Below, piece by piece: positions 20,763-32,968 of a DNA stretch of 64,000 bases. Under the pieces are notes generated by a model. It ran no database searches, had not been told where the DNA came from, and was given only the letters and a program-made list of their open reading frames with translations. Source of the stretch: Massilia sp. HP4 (GTDB taxonomy: Bacteria; Pseudomonadota; Gammaproteobacteria; Burkholderiales; Burkholderiaceae_D); the NCBI RefSeq assembly GCF_005222695.1, contig NZ_STGG01000010.1, forward strand, positions 62,001-126,000, read 5' to 3'. The position numbers were made by a program, and so were the translations under genes. Numbering within the stretch: the stretch's first letter is position 1; the number at the start of each line of letters is the position of its first letter.

Positions 20763-21235
20763 CAGACGTAACGGACTTCGAGGATTTCGTATTCGCGCGG
20801 ACCCGACGGAGCCTGCACTTCAACCACGTCTTCGGCGAATTTACCGATCAGCGCGCGCGCGATCGGCGAGGTCACCGAGACCTTGTTCAGTTTAAGGTCG
20901 GCTTCATCGAGGCCGACGATCTGGTAGGTGACCTTCTGGCCCGATTCCAGGTCTTCGAGGTCGACGGTGGCGCCAAACACCACGCGGCCTTCGGCGTCGA
21001 GGGTGGATGGATCGATAACCTGGGCAGTGGAGAGCTTGCCTTCGAGCTCGGCGATGCGGCCTTCGACGAAGGCCTGGCGCTCCTTGGCGGCATCGTACTC
21101 TGCGTTTTCGGACAGGTCGCCATGCGAACGCGCCTCGGCGATCGCGTCGATCACGATGCGGCGCTCCTTGGTCTTGAGCTGGTGCAGCTCTTCTTTCAGG
21201 AGTTCTGCGCCGTATTTGGTCAGTGGAGTGTTCAT
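20762..21235 (-). CDS. greA: Transcription elongation factor GreA
   Basis: 157 residues from the ATG at 21235 (AGAGAA upstream); the frame extends four codons further. The N-terminal coiled-coil hairpin (about 1-75) carries [20 protein letters not shown], whose acidic tip pair stimulates RNA cleavage in backtracked RNA polymerase. The C-terminal FKBP-like domain ends [10 protein letters not shown] ... [12 protein letters not shown]. Length and motifs match GreA rather than GreB. It follows carB after a terminator and is coupled to DUF4149. Confidence 0.97.
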   Translation of the reverse strand: MNTPLTKYGAELLKEELHQLKTKERRIVIDAIAEARSHGDLSENAEYDAAKERQAFVEGRIAELEGKLSTAQVIDPSTLDAEGRVVFGATVDLEDLESGQKVTYQIVGLDEADLKLNKVSVTSPIARALIGKFAEDVVEVQAPSGPREYEILEVRYV

Positions 21236-21286
21236 GGTTCTCTGCAAATGGTGTTTTTACGGGTGTAGCCGTAGCGTCTCAAAGCG

Positions 21287-21336
21287 AAAACCACAGAGGC
21301 ACGCGGCGCCAAGGCCGCGCGAGCTCTGTGGTTTTT
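21287..21336. terminator. Long hairpin terminator between carB and greA
   Basis: AAAACCACAGAG and CTCTGTGGTTTT pair perfectly (12 bp) around a 25-nt segment that contains an inner CGCGGC/GCCGCG stem; T-runs lie on both sides. It ends the carAB transcript on the minus strand and insulates greA. Confidence 0.85.
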
Positions 21337-21361
21337 ACTGTACTACGGGTACTGCGTCTGC

Positions 21362-24592
<3,231 letters not shown>

Positions 24593-24593
24593 A

Positions 24594-25793
24594 TTATTTT
24601 TTCTCCGCTGCTTGCATCAGGCCGATGAAGCGGTCAAACAGGTAGGCGACGTCGGTCGGACCGGGCGAGGCTTCCGGGTGGCCCTGGAAGCAAAACGCCG
24701 GTTTGTCCGTGCGGGCGAAGCCCTGCAGCGAACCGTCGAACAGCGAGACGTGGGTCACGCGGCAGTTGTCCGGCAAGGTATCCGGGTCGACCGCGAAGCC
24801 GTGGTTCTGCGAGGTGATCAAGACCTTCTTGCTGTCGAGGTCCTGCACGGGGTGGTTGGCGCCGTGGTGGCCGAACTTCATCTTCATGGTCTTGGCGCCG
24901 GATGCCAGCGCCATGATCTGGTGGCCGAGGCAGATGCCGAAGGTCGGAATGCCCTTCTCGATCAGCTCGCGCGATGCGCGGATTGCGTAGTCGCACGGTT
25001 CCGGATCGCCCGGGCCGTTGGCCAGGAAGATACCGTCAGGGTTCAAGGCCAGGGCATCGGCGGCGGTCGATTGCGCCGGCAGCACCGTCACCTTGCAGCC
25101 GCGTTCGGCCAGCATGCGCAAGATATTGCGCTTGACGCCGTAGTCGAAAGCGACCACGTGGTATTTAGGATCGGTTTGCTTGCCGAAGCCTTCGCCCAGC
25201 TTCCACTCGGTCTCGGTGAACTCGTACGGCTCGGTTACCGACACGACCTTCGCCAGGTCCATGCCCGCCAGGCCCGGGAACGAGCGCGCCAGTTCCAGCG
25301 CCTGGGCTGGCGATGGCTCGGCCCCTTGCGCGGCGGTGAGGATCGCGCCGGCCTGGGCGCCTTTTTCGCGCAGGATGCGGGTGAGCTTGCGGGTGTCGAT
25401 GCCGGCGATGGCAACCACGTTCTCTTGCTTGAGGTAGTCGCCCAGCGACTGGGTCGACCGGAAGTTCGAGGCCAGCAGCGGCAAATCACGGATGATGAGG
25501 CCGGCGGCGTGTACCTTGCCCGCTTCGACGTCGGCGCTGTTGACGCCGTAGTTGCCGATGTGCGGATAGGTCAGGGTAACGATCTGGCGCGAATAGCTCG
25601 GATCGGTGAGGATTTCCTGGTAGCCGGTGATCGCGGTGTTGAACACCACTTCGCCCGTCGTATGACCGACGGCACCGATGGAATATCCTTTGAAAATGGT
25701 CCCGTCAGCAAGTGCCAGGATGGCTGGAACGGAGGGGCCAGAAAAAAATGGCGGCAAGGGCAACTCCCGAAAAAGTTGCCGTAGCTTCGCCAC
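24594..25793 (-). CDS. carA: Carbamoyl-phosphate synthase small subunit CarA
   Basis: Class I glutamine amidotransferase subunit of carbamoyl-phosphate synthase, about 390 residues. The N-terminal domain has [20 protein letters not shown]; the amidotransferase half has the nucleophile Cys in FGICLGHQ and the His-Glu pair in [11 protein letters not shown]. The frame is open from a GTG at 25793, but similarity to other CarA proteins begins near [17 protein letters not shown] at 25757 with GGGAG 6 nt upstream is the likelier start. That ribosome binding site lies in a hairpin (25759-25780). Ammonia made here is channelled to CarB. Confidence 0.97.
   Translation of the reverse strand: MAKLRQLFRELPLPPFFSGPSVPAILALADGTIFKGYSIGAVGHTTGEVVFNTAITGYQEILTDPSYSRQIVTLTYPHIGNYGVNSADVEAGKVHAAGLIIRDLPLLASNFRSTQSLGDYLKQENVVAIAGIDTRKLTRILREKGAQAGAILTAAQGAEPSPAQALELARSFPGLAGMDLAKVVSVTEPYEFTETEWKLGEGFGKQTDPKYHVVAFDYGVKRNILRMLAERGCKVTVLPAQSTAADALALNPDGIFLANGPGDPEPCDYAIRASRELIEKGIPTFGICLGHQIMALASGAKTMKMKFGHHGANHPVQDLDSKKVLITSQNHGFAVDPDTLPDNCRVTHVSLFDGSLQGFARTDKPAFCFQGHPEASPGPTDVAYLFDRFIGLMQAAEKK
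25759..25780 (-). promoter_or_regulatory. Hairpin overlapping the carA ribosome binding site
   Basis: On the minus strand GGCAACT-(8 nt)-AGTTGCC forms a perfect 7-bp stem. The GGGAG of the preferred carA start is partly within it, and seven T follow 10 nt later. It could act as an attenuator or hide the ribosome binding site. Confidence 0.4.
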
Positions 25794-25910
25794 GTCAGAC
25801 CGACATCCAACTGTCCTGGGCGTGGTAAGTCCGCCCGGTGTTGGAGGTCATGTTGAATGAGGGATGGTGGGTATGCGCTACGGCTAAGTTTGAATTAGAT
25901 AAACTTCCGA

Positions 25911-25939
25911 ATTATAGCGCGTAGTCTGGCATTCGGCAA
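25911..25939 (-). promoter_or_regulatory. Sigma-70 promoter of carAB
   Basis: Minus strand: -35 TTGCCG (25934-25939), 17-bp spacer, -10 TATAAT (25911-25916), the latter a perfect consensus. The transcript should start near 25904, leaving a leader of about 110-150 nt before carA. Confidence 0.75.
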
Positions 25940-26057
25940 TGCGGCGCTACCACATACCGGCTACCAAATTGTCCGAAGATGACACGCCATGCCGCCATCC
26001 CTGCCCTGCTGAAACTTATATTGCGGGTGCAACATGGCACCCGCGCACCGCCTTGAA

Positions 26058-26468
26058 TCAGGCAGCACCCAGGGCGGCGATGCCCGCGCGGGCGATCTGC
26101 ACATCCTGTTCCGACTTGACGCCCGAGACGCCGACGGCGCCGATGACATGGCCATCGACGATCACCGGCACGCCACCCTCGAGCATGCCTTCGAGCTTCG
26201 GCGCACTCAGGAAGGACATGCGGCCGTTATTGATCACGTCCTCATAGATCTTCGATTCGCGGCGGCCGAGGGCGGCGGTATTCGCCTTGGCCGGGGCGAT
26301 GTACGACGACACCGGCGGCGCGCCGTCCAGGCGCTGCTGCCACAGCAGGTGGCCGCCATCGTCGACGATCGCGATCGACACGGCCCAGCCGTTTTGAACG
26401 GCCTCGGCTTCAGCGGCAGCGCCGATCTTTTTCGCATCAAGCAGGGTCAGGTACGGTTTGGTGTTCAT
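26058..26468 (-). CDS. GlcG/HbpS family (DUF336) protein
   Basis: 136 residues from the ATG at 26468, which overlaps the stop of the patatin gene (ATGA) and has AAGGAAA upstream. The whole protein is a single GlcG/HbpS domain: LTLLDAKKIGAAAEAEAVQN, SIAIVDDGGHLL, and the conserved Gly-rich GGVPVIVDGHVIGAVGVSG. Members bind heme in some organisms, and others sit in glycolate or propanediol operons; the ligand here is unknown. A GCGGGTGC/GCACCCGC hairpin (26023-26044) follows the stop. Confidence 0.88.
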   Translation of the reverse strand: MNTKPYLTLLDAKKIGAAAEAEAVQNGWAVSIAIVDDGGHLLWQQRLDGAPPVSSYIAPAKANTAALGRRESKIYEDVINNGRMSFLSAPKLEGMLEGGVPVIVDGHVIGAVGVSGVKSEQDVQIARAGIAALGAA

Positions 26469-27415
26469 GGTTTTCCTTGGGTTGGTGCCTGTGGTGAGGC
26501 TTGCTGCTTGAGCTTCAGTTTGGCCTTGATTTGCGGCATGACCGCAGCCGCGGCCTGCTCGCCGGCCAGGATGGCGAGATTGCGGCCGCCGAAATCGCTC
26601 GATCCCATATTGCCGAGCGCCGGCGTGACGACGATGTCGGCATCCTTCAGTTCGAAATGGTTCAGGCGTTGGCCCATGATGCTGAAGGTCTGCATCAGCA
26701 CGTCGAGCGAGCTGGCCGTGGCCGCGCCTTCCGTCGCGCTGGAGATATTGACCGCAATAATGAAATCGGCGCCCATCTCGCGCACAAAGCGCACCGGCAC
26801 CGGCGCCACCAGGCCGCCGTCGACGTATTCCTTGTTGCCGATCCGGACCGGCTGGAACACGCTCGGCACGCTTGAGGAGGCGCGCACCGCCATCCCGGTA
26901 TTGCCGCGGTTGAACAGGATCGGCTGGCCGGTCTTGAGGTCGGTGGCCACTGCGCCGAAGCGCAGCTTCAGCTTTTCCATCGGCACATTGCCGACCGCCT
27001 TGTTGACATAGTTCTGCAGCGCCTCGCCCTTGAGCAGGCCGCTGGATTTGCCCAGCCACGGCAAGGCCCAGTCCGAGATGGTCGCCTCGTCCATGGCCAA
27101 CGCCGTCTTTTGCAGGGCGAAGCCGTTCAGGCCCGATGCATACAGCGAACCGACCACCGAGCCGGCGCTGGTGCCGACCACGATCTCCGGATAGATGCCC
27201 TGGGCCTCGAGCGCCTTGATCACGCCGATATGGGCGAAGCCGCGCGCGGCGCCGCCGCCGAGGGCCAGGCCGATGCGGATTTTCTTGGGCGGTAAGGGGG
27301 CGGCGGCCGGGGCGACGGCGGGAGCGGCCGGGGCCGGCGCCTGGACCGGCGTGCTGCCGCAGGCGGCCAGCAGCAGTGCGGCGCAGGCCGCGAGGGAGGT
27401 ACGACGAGAGAGCAT
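26465..27415 (-). CDS. Patatin-like phospholipase lipoprotein (RssA-like)
   Basis: 316 residues from the ATG at 27415; a longer frame to 27508 lacks sense. A lipoprotein signal (MLSRRTSLAACAALLLAAC) is followed by a Pro/Ala linker and a complete patatin domain: oxyanion hole GGGAARGFAHIG, nucleophile Ser in GTSAG, and the Asp of the dyad in VDGGLVAPVP. The family hydrolyses phospholipids or acyl esters; with a lipid anchor it would act in the periplasm or outer membrane. It is co-translated with the GlcG-like gene. Confidence 0.92.
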   Translation of the reverse strand: MLSRRTSLAACAALLLAACGSTPVQAPAPAAPAVAPAAAPLPPKKIRIGLALGGGAARGFAHIGVIKALEAQGIYPEIVVGTSAGSVVGSLYASGLNGFALQKTALAMDEATISDWALPWLGKSSGLLKGEALQNYVNKAVGNVPMEKLKLRFGAVATDLKTGQPILFNRGNTGMAVRASSSVPSVFQPVRIGNKEYVDGGLVAPVPVRFVREMGADFIIAVNISSATEGAATASSLDVLMQTFSIMGQRLNHFELKDADIVVTPALGNMGSSDFGGRNLAILAGEQAAAAVMPQIKAKLKLKQQASPQAPTQGKP

Positions 27416-27513
27416 GGATTGTGCCGAAAAGAACAAGGCAGGGATTGTACCCCGGCTTGTTCTCGCCGACAGCAAGAGCCCGGTCCGCCTCGATGGCGGA
27501 CCGGTCAATGGGC

Positions 27514-29748
27514 TTACAGACTGCCGCGCAGGGTCACCGAGACATTGCGTGGATCGCCGTAATACCAGGCCAGGCCGGTCGGACCGAACTTCTTGTAGTA
27601 GACCTTGTCGAACAGATTATTGACGTTCGCTTGCAGCGACAGCTTGTCGGTAAAGCGATAGGCAACCATCGCATTGGCGACACTGTAGCCGCCCTGGGTC
27701 GCGGTCAGGCCGCCGCCGCGCACATACGAATCGCTTTGGACGTTCACGCCGCCGCCAATGGTCCAGCCTGGGCCGGAACGGTTGAGGCTGTAGCTGGTAA
27801 ACAGGTTCAGCTCGTGTTTCGGATCGATGCTGCGCAATGGCTGGCCGGTATTGGCGGCCGTGTCCCGCACGAACTTGGTGCGGGTATTAGTGTAGCCCGC
27901 CATCAACTGCCAGCCAGGCAATATCTCGCCAGACACCTCGGCTTCCAGGCCTTCGCTGCGCTGCTTGCCGCCGGCGATGCGGCAGTAGCCGGCCGGGTAG
28001 ACTGGTGGGCAGGGATTGGGCGACGAAACGTCGTCGATTGGGCGGCCGATGTTTTCGATCTGGAACAGGCCGGCCGATGCGTTGAGGCGGCCACCGAAGA
28101 ACTCCCCTTTCAGGCCGACTTCGATGTCTTCGCCGGTCACGGGCTTGAACACATTGCCGTCGGCCCCACGCCCGCTCTGCGGCAAGAAAATCTCGGTATA
28201 GCTGGCGTAGGCGCTGATCTCGTTCGTCACGTCATACACGATGCCCAGGTACGGCGTGGCTTCGCGGGTTACCTTGAAGCCGCTGCCATTGGCGCGGTTC
28301 TCGTTTTCGTACCAGCTCAGGCGGGCGCCGACCAGGAGGGCCAGCGGGTCGGCCAGCGACAAGCGCGCCGTCGCGAAGACGCCATTATTGATGTTCACGT
28401 TCGGCGGCATGCCGCCGGCCGGCATCGTCGTCACCTCGCGCTCACGGTAAGTAGCGTATGGATCGAAATTGCGGATGTCGATGGTTTCCTTGAACAGATT
28501 GCCCACGCCATAGGTGCCGATCGCCCGGTAGTAGGTGCGTTCGGCGCCGACCACCAGCGTATGCTTGCGTCCGAACAGGGTCAGCGGACCGTCGGCGACG
28601 ATGCTCATTGCCTGCTGGCGGACATCGTCGCCGGTGTACTGCGACGTCGTGATGTCCATCAGATAGGGATTCGTGGTGCTGGTGCGCGTGATGTAGCTTT
28701 GCTTGAAGCCATTGGTCTTGATGCGCATCCCGAGATAGCCGGCACTCGCGCGCACATTCCAGCCATTGTCGAAGCGGTGCTCGATGCCGATCTGGGCCTG
28801 GTCGTTGTAGCGGTTCCAGCGGTTCCAGCTGGCGCCCAGGAAGGTATCGATCGGCATGTTCAACGAAGATCCGTCGAAGTTGCCCGGGATGCCGCCCCAG
28901 GCGCCGGTGGCGTCGAGGTCGGTGCGCTGCAGCCAGGCGCTGACCGTGGTGCGCGGCGTCAGGTCGGCCTGGACCACGCCATACAGCACTTCGCGGTCTT
29001 CTTCGCGCCCATCCTGGAACAGGTCTTTCTTGTCCTTGACCGCCACCACCCGGCCACGCACCGAGCCGCTCGCATTGAGCGGGCTCGACACATCGACCTC
29101 GACCCGGCGGCGATCCCACGAGCCGACCGTCAGGCCGCCCGACGCCTGGAACGCGCGCGTCGGGAGTTTACGTGCCATGTTCACGGTGGCCGACGGGTTG
29201 CCCGAGCCGCGCAGCATGCCTGCCGCCCCGCGCAGCAATTCGACCCGGTCGAGGATGGCCGTGTCGGGCTGGATGAAAGTCGAGCCGGATTGGTTGTAGT
29301 TCAGGCCATCGAGCTGCATCGAGTCGATCGAAAAGCCGCGCGAGTTGTAATTGATGCGCTCGCTGTCGGTGTAGTCGATCGTGATGCCCGCGGTATTGTT
29401 GAGCACATCGGTGAGGTCGAGCATATTGCGCTCTTCCATGTACTGGCTGGTGATGACGGTGACCGGTTGCGGCGTGTCGCGGATATCCATCTCGCCCTTG
29501 AACAGGGTCGAGGACCGGGTAGTGAAGGACTTCGTTTTCTCGGTCGTGGCGTCGTACTTGCCGGTGACGTTGACGGTCGGGATCGCATCCGCCGACACGT
29601 CGTCGGGAGCGGCCGGGGCGGCATCGGCGGAGGCCATGGCGGCCAGCGGCGACAGCAAGGCGGCGCTTGCGCACAGTGCGGCGGCCTGGCGCGCAAGGCG
29701 CGCAACAGGCGTTGGGTTCGATACAACGGAGGGCACTGGGCGCAACAT
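27514..29748 (-). CDS. TonB-dependent siderophore receptor
   Basis: 744 residues from the ATG at 29748 (AAGGAG upstream). After a signal peptide (to about residue 40) comes the plug domain (DIRDTPQPVTVITSQYMEER, LDLTDVLNNTAGI, YNSRGFSID, ILDRVELLRGAAGMLRGSG) and a 22-strand barrel, ending in GLAWYYGDPRNVSVTLRGSL. The plug motifs match the ferric hydroxamate/pyoverdine class (FhuE/FpvA/FoxA-like), which imports siderophore-iron using TonB energy. A TonB box-like TVNVTG lies after the signal peptide; an N-terminal signalling domain is absent. A Fur box sits just upstream. The divergent genes form a matching uptake set. Confidence 0.94.
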   Translation of the reverse strand: MLRPVPSVVSNPTPVARLARQAAALCASAALLSPLAAMASADAAPAAPDDVSADAIPTVNVTGKYDATTEKTKSFTTRSSTLFKGEMDIRDTPQPVTVITSQYMEERNMLDLTDVLNNTAGITIDYTDSERINYNSRGFSIDSMQLDGLNYNQSGSTFIQPDTAILDRVELLRGAAGMLRGSGNPSATVNMARKLPTRAFQASGGLTVGSWDRRRVEVDVSSPLNASGSVRGRVVAVKDKKDLFQDGREEDREVLYGVVQADLTPRTTVSAWLQRTDLDATGAWGGIPGNFDGSSLNMPIDTFLGASWNRWNRYNDQAQIGIEHRFDNGWNVRASAGYLGMRIKTNGFKQSYITRTSTTNPYLMDITTSQYTGDDVRQQAMSIVADGPLTLFGRKHTLVVGAERTYYRAIGTYGVGNLFKETIDIRNFDPYATYREREVTTMPAGGMPPNVNINNGVFATARLSLADPLALLVGARLSWYENENRANGSGFKVTREATPYLGIVYDVTNEISAYASYTEIFLPQSGRGADGNVFKPVTGEDIEVGLKGEFFGGRLNASAGLFQIENIGRPIDDVSSPNPCPPVYPAGYCRIAGGKQRSEGLEAEVSGEILPGWQLMAGYTNTRTKFVRDTAANTGQPLRSIDPKHELNLFTSYSLNRSGPGWTIGGGVNVQSDSYVRGGGLTATQGGYSVANAMVAYRFTDKLSLQANVNNLFDKVYYKKFGPTGLAWYYGDPRNVSVTLRGSL

Positions 29749-29772
29749 GATAACTCCTTGAAATTGTTTTGA

Positions 29773-29791
29773 AATGAGAATGATTCGCATT
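29773..29791. promoter_or_regulatory. Fur box between the siderophore receptor and the DUF4198 gene
   Basis: AATGAGAATGATTCGCATT matches the 19-bp Fur consensus with arms AATGAGAAT / ATTCGCATT. It lies 25 nt before the receptor start and 126 nt before the divergent DUF4198 gene, so both are probably shut off by Fur-Fe2+. Confidence 0.85.
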
Positions 29792-29916
29792 ATAATTCTT
29801 GTTCAGATGTTGACGCAATGCACATATTTGCCGCCTCTACCAAAAGAGACATGCTTTATTTTGTGCAAGTACTAGCATCGACGCACTGGACAATCCTAAT
29901 AAAGAGAATGAAGACC

Positions 29917-30642
29917 ATGAATAAATCGCTGCTCGCTTCCCTCGTCGCCCTTGCTGCGCTTGCACCCGCGGCCCAGGCCCACCACGTCTGGCTGGAGCAG
30001 GACGGCAAGACCGTTACACTGCAGTTCGGCGAGTTCGGCCTCAACCAGCGCGAGACCACGCCCGGCCTGCTGGACAAGTTCGTGGCGCCGCGCGCGACCC
30101 TGCTCAAGGCATCGGGCGAGACCGAGCTCAAGCTCGAGAAAACCGCCAAGGGCTACGTGGTCGGCGGCGCCAGCATGGCAGCGGGCGATGCGATCGTGGC
30201 TCAAGACAATGCCTATCCGGGCTGGGAGACCACCAAGGACGGCACAACCCGCCAGCACATCTGGATCCCGGCGGCGCGCCTGGCGACCAGCTTCGCTGCG
30301 CAGCAGCCAAAGCTGGCGCTGGACATCGTCCCGACCGGCACGGCCGGCGAATTCAAGGTGTTCTACAAGGGCCAGCCGCTGCCCAAGGCGAAGGTGGCGA
30401 TCACCGTGCCAAGCGGCTGGTCGAAAGAGGCGGTGGCCGACGCCAACGGCGCGGTCAGGTTCGACCTGCCATGGAAAGGGACGAATGTGCTCGAGACGGC
30501 CCATACCGACCAGACCGGCGGCGAGCGCGCCGGCGTGCAGTACGCGAGCGCCAGCCATACGTCGTCGCTGACCGTGGTGCAGCCCAAGGGCATTGCCGCC
30601 CTTGCCGCGGGCCCGGCGCTGGCGCCGGGCGCCGAGCATTGA
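29917..30642 (+). CDS. Periplasmic DUF4198 protein
   Basis: 241 residues from the ATG at 29917 (ATG 29908 is possible). The signal peptide ends APAAQA-HH. The mature protein begins with the His-His-Val-Trp pattern (AHHVWLEQDGKT) typical of DUF4198 and ends in an immunoglobulin-like fold that includes VPSGWSKEAVADANGAVRF. The family occurs beside TonB receptors and metal uptake genes and is thought to bind or present metal. It starts a + strand set DUF4198-DUF3649-PepSY-DUF3325 that faces the siderophore receptor across the Fur box. Confidence 0.85.
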   Translation: MNKSLLASLVALAALAPAAQAHHVWLEQDGKTVTLQFGEFGLNQRETTPGLLDKFVAPRATLLKASGETELKLEKTAKGYVVGGASMAAGDAIVAQDNAYPGWETTKDGTTRQHIWIPAARLATSFAAQQPKLALDIVPTGTAGEFKVFYKGQPLPKAKVAITVPSGWSKEAVADANGAVRFDLPWKGTNVLETAHTDQTGGERAGVQYASASHTSSLTVVQPKGIAALAAGPALAPGAEH

Positions 30643-30683
30643 TCCCGGTCCGCCACCCGCTTCCTTAAAAGGCCTCGCAGCCC

Positions 30684-30983
30684 ATGACTACCTCCATGAC
30701 ATCCATAACCTGGCGCTACCGCGGCGGCGTGGTCGCGCGTACGGTCGCGGCAATCGCCGGCGGCTATGTGCTGACCTCGATCGCCAGCTCCCTGATCGCC
30801 ATTGCCCTGCCGCTGCCGCGCGCGGACGCTGTCTCCATCGCCACCCTGCTCTCCTTCGTCGTCTACACCTGCGTGATCCTGTGGGTGTTCGCCACCACCA
30901 GCGCGCTGCGCGCCTGGACCGGGGTCGTGGCAGCCAGCGCCGTGCTGGGCGCTGCATTGTGGATCGCCGGGAGGATGGCATGA
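30684..30983 (+). CDS. DUF3649 small membrane protein
   Basis: 99 residues with three membrane helices (TVAAIAGGYVLTSIASSLIA; ATLLSFVVYTCVILWVF; WTGVVAASAVLGAALWIAG). This matches DUF3649, a family that recurs directly before PepSY-helix and DUF3325 genes in iron-regulated loci. The stop overlaps the next start (ATGA). Function is unknown; a role with the PepSY protein in an inner-membrane iron or ferri-siderophore complex is inferred from the constant gene order. Confidence 0.82.
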   Translation: MTTSMTSITWRYRGGVVARTVAAIAGGYVLTSIASSLIAIALPLPRADAVSIATLLSFVVYTCVILWVFATTSALRAWTGVVAASAVLGAALWIAGRMA

Positions 30984-32614
30984 AAGAAGGCTTGCGCCAA
31001 TCGATGGCCTGGGTGCACACCTGGTCCGGCCTGCTAGTGTGCTGGCTGCTGCTGCTGGTATTCATGGGCGGCACCGCCGCCTATTACAAGCACGAGATCA
31101 CGTTCTGGATGAAGCCCGAGCTGCACAAGGCGGCCGATGCGCCATCGCGGGTCACGCCCGCAGAATCGGCCACGCTGGCGGTGCGCGAGCTGCAGCAGCG
31201 CGCGCCAACGGCCAACGCCTGGTTCCTCAGCCTGCCGCACGAGCGCAATCCGCTGATCTACGCCAGCTGGACCAATCCACCCAGGAAAGGCATGACGCGC
31301 GAAGAGCGGCGCGCCGCCTTCCGCACCCAGAATTTCACGCTCGATCCGATGACCGGCGAGAAGACCGCCGCGGCGCGCGACACCCGCGGCGGCGAGTTCC
31401 TGTACCGCCTGCACTTCGACCTGTACTACATGTCGGCGATCTGGGGGCGCTGGATCGTGGGCATCGCCTCGATGTTCATGCTGGTCGCAATCGTCAGCGG
31501 CGTGATCACGCACAAGCGCATCTTCAAGGATTTCTTTACCTTCCGGCCCAGGAAGGGCCAGCGCTCATGGCTGGACGCGCACAACGCCACCGCGGTGCTG
31601 GCGCTGCCATTCCACCTGATGATCACCTATACCGGCCTGGTGACCCTGATGTTCATGTACATGCCCGCGCCCACCAAGACGCTGTACGGCGCCGAACAGA
31701 ACACCATGTTCGCGGAAGTGTTCCCGAATGCCGAGCGGGTCAAGCCGGCCAGGCAGCTGGCGCTACTGGCCGACATCGCGCCGATGCTGCAGCATGCCGA
31801 GCGCGCGTGGGGCCAGGCGCCGAGCCGGGTGGTGGTCATCAACCCGAACGACGCCAATGCCAGGGTCCAGCTGCATCGTCCCTCGGGCCAGCAGTTGTCG
31901 AACATCGAGCCCTCGATGACCTTCGACGGCGCCAGCGGTGCACTGCTGTCCGAAGCCAAGCCGATGAGCACGGCCCTGGATGCGCGCGCCGCGATTTACG
32001 GCCTGCACGTGGCCGATTTCGCCGACTCGCTGCTGCGCGCGCTGTTCTTCGTGTGCGGCCTGGCCGGCACCGCGATGGTGGCCACCGGTGCGCTGCTGTG
32101 GGGCGTGAAGGAGCGCCAGAAGTACGCCAAGGTCATCGCGCAAGGTGGCAAGGTCGGCTTTGGCGTACGCCTGGTCGACGCCCTGAACATCGGCGCCATC
32201 GCCGGCCTGCCGATCGCCTTCGCGGCCTATTTCTGGGCCAACCGCCTGCTGCCGGTGGAGCTGGCCGAGCGCAGCAATGCCGAGGCCAATGTCTTCTTCA
32301 TCGCCTGGGGCCTGGCCGCGCTGCTGGCGCAGATCCGTCCGACGCGCGCCATGTGGCGCTTCCAGCTGACGGTGGGCGCGGCGATGCTGGCCGGGATTCC
32401 GGTGCTGAACGCGATCACGACCGACACGCACCTGGGCGTGACGCTGTTCGGCGGGCCGGGCCTGCGTCCGGTGGCTGCCTTCGACATCGTCGTCATGCTG
32501 CTAGGCTTGCTGCTCGGCTGGGCCGCCTGGTGGCTGGGCCGCAAGGCAAAGCAACAGGCTGCCGCCAGGCACCCGTCGAATCCCGCATCAACCACGCCCC
32601 TGGAGGCAGCATGA
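30980..32614 (+). CDS. PepSY-associated transmembrane protein (PiuB-like ferric reductase family)
   Basis: 544 residues from the ATG at 30980, which overlaps the DUF3649 stop; the frame runs open further upstream without sense. Membrane helices occur near residues 12-33, 150-175, 200-220, 350-375, 400-425 and three more at the C-terminus. Conserved His residues in membrane segments (HTWSGLL, LHFDLYY, HNATAVLALPFHLMITYTG) resemble the heme-type His of PepSY_TM proteins such as PiuB/FsrB, linked to reduction of siderophore-iron at the inner membrane. Context in a Fur-box cluster supports this, but the activity itself is inferred. Confidence 0.9.
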   Translation: MKEGLRQSMAWVHTWSGLLVCWLLLLVFMGGTAAYYKHEITFWMKPELHKAADAPSRVTPAESATLAVRELQQRAPTANAWFLSLPHERNPLIYASWTNPPRKGMTREERRAAFRTQNFTLDPMTGEKTAAARDTRGGEFLYRLHFDLYYMSAIWGRWIVGIASMFMLVAIVSGVITHKRIFKDFFTFRPRKGQRSWLDAHNATAVLALPFHLMITYTGLVTLMFMYMPAPTKTLYGAEQNTMFAEVFPNAERVKPARQLALLADIAPMLQHAERAWGQAPSRVVVINPNDANARVQLHRPSGQQLSNIEPSMTFDGASGALLSEAKPMSTALDARAAIYGLHVADFADSLLRALFFVCGLAGTAMVATGALLWGVKERQKYAKVIAQGGKVGFGVRLVDALNIGAIAGLPIAFAAYFWANRLLPVELAERSNAEANVFFIAWGLAALLAQIRPTRAMWRFQLTVGAAMLAGIPVLNAITTDTHLGVTLFGGPGLRPVAAFDIVVMLLGLLLGWAAWWLGRKAKQQAAARHPSNPASTTPLEAA

Positions 32615-32958
32615 CCCTCTTGTTCCTGAGCGGCCTGGCCCTCGCCTTCAGCGGCTTCGCCGCGACCAGCATCACGATGGACCGCCACCACGCCGACATC
32701 CACGGCCGCGGCAAGGAAGCCTCCCCTGCCGTCCGGATGCGGCTGCGGACCCTGGGCTGGATCGGCCTGGCGCTGTCGTTCATGGCCTGCATCGGCGCCA
32801 GCGGCTGGCACATCGGCCCGGTGCTGTGGTGCGGCGTCCTGTCATTAGCCGCCTGGAGCGTCACCCTGCTGCTGCAATACCATCCGCGCAAGGTGATGCA
32901 AGGCGCCTGGATCGGCATCCCCGCCGCCGTGATCACCACCGCCCTCCTCCTCCGCTAA
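32611..32958 (+). CDS. DUF3325 membrane protein
   Basis: 115 residues with three or four membrane helices. It begins MTLLFLSGLALAFSGFAATS and contains the family's HHADIHGRG and YHPRK stretches. DUF3325 proteins occur as the last gene after PepSY proteins in iron-regulated sets. Its ATG overlaps the previous stop (ATGA) with GGAGG upstream. The stop is 10 nt before the composite repeat element. Confidence 0.85.
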   Translation: MTLLFLSGLALAFSGFAATSITMDRHHADIHGRGKEASPAVRMRLRTLGWIGLALSFMACIGASGWHIGPVLWCGVLSLAAWSVTLLLQYHPRKVMQGAWIGIPAAVITTALLLR

Positions 32959-32968
32959 CCCATCAATG

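Noticed and set aside
26023..26044. GCGGGTGC/GCACCCGC hairpin after the GlcG-like gene as a terminator
   Set aside because: Stem is good, but no T-run follows on the minus strand; mentioned only in the gene entry.
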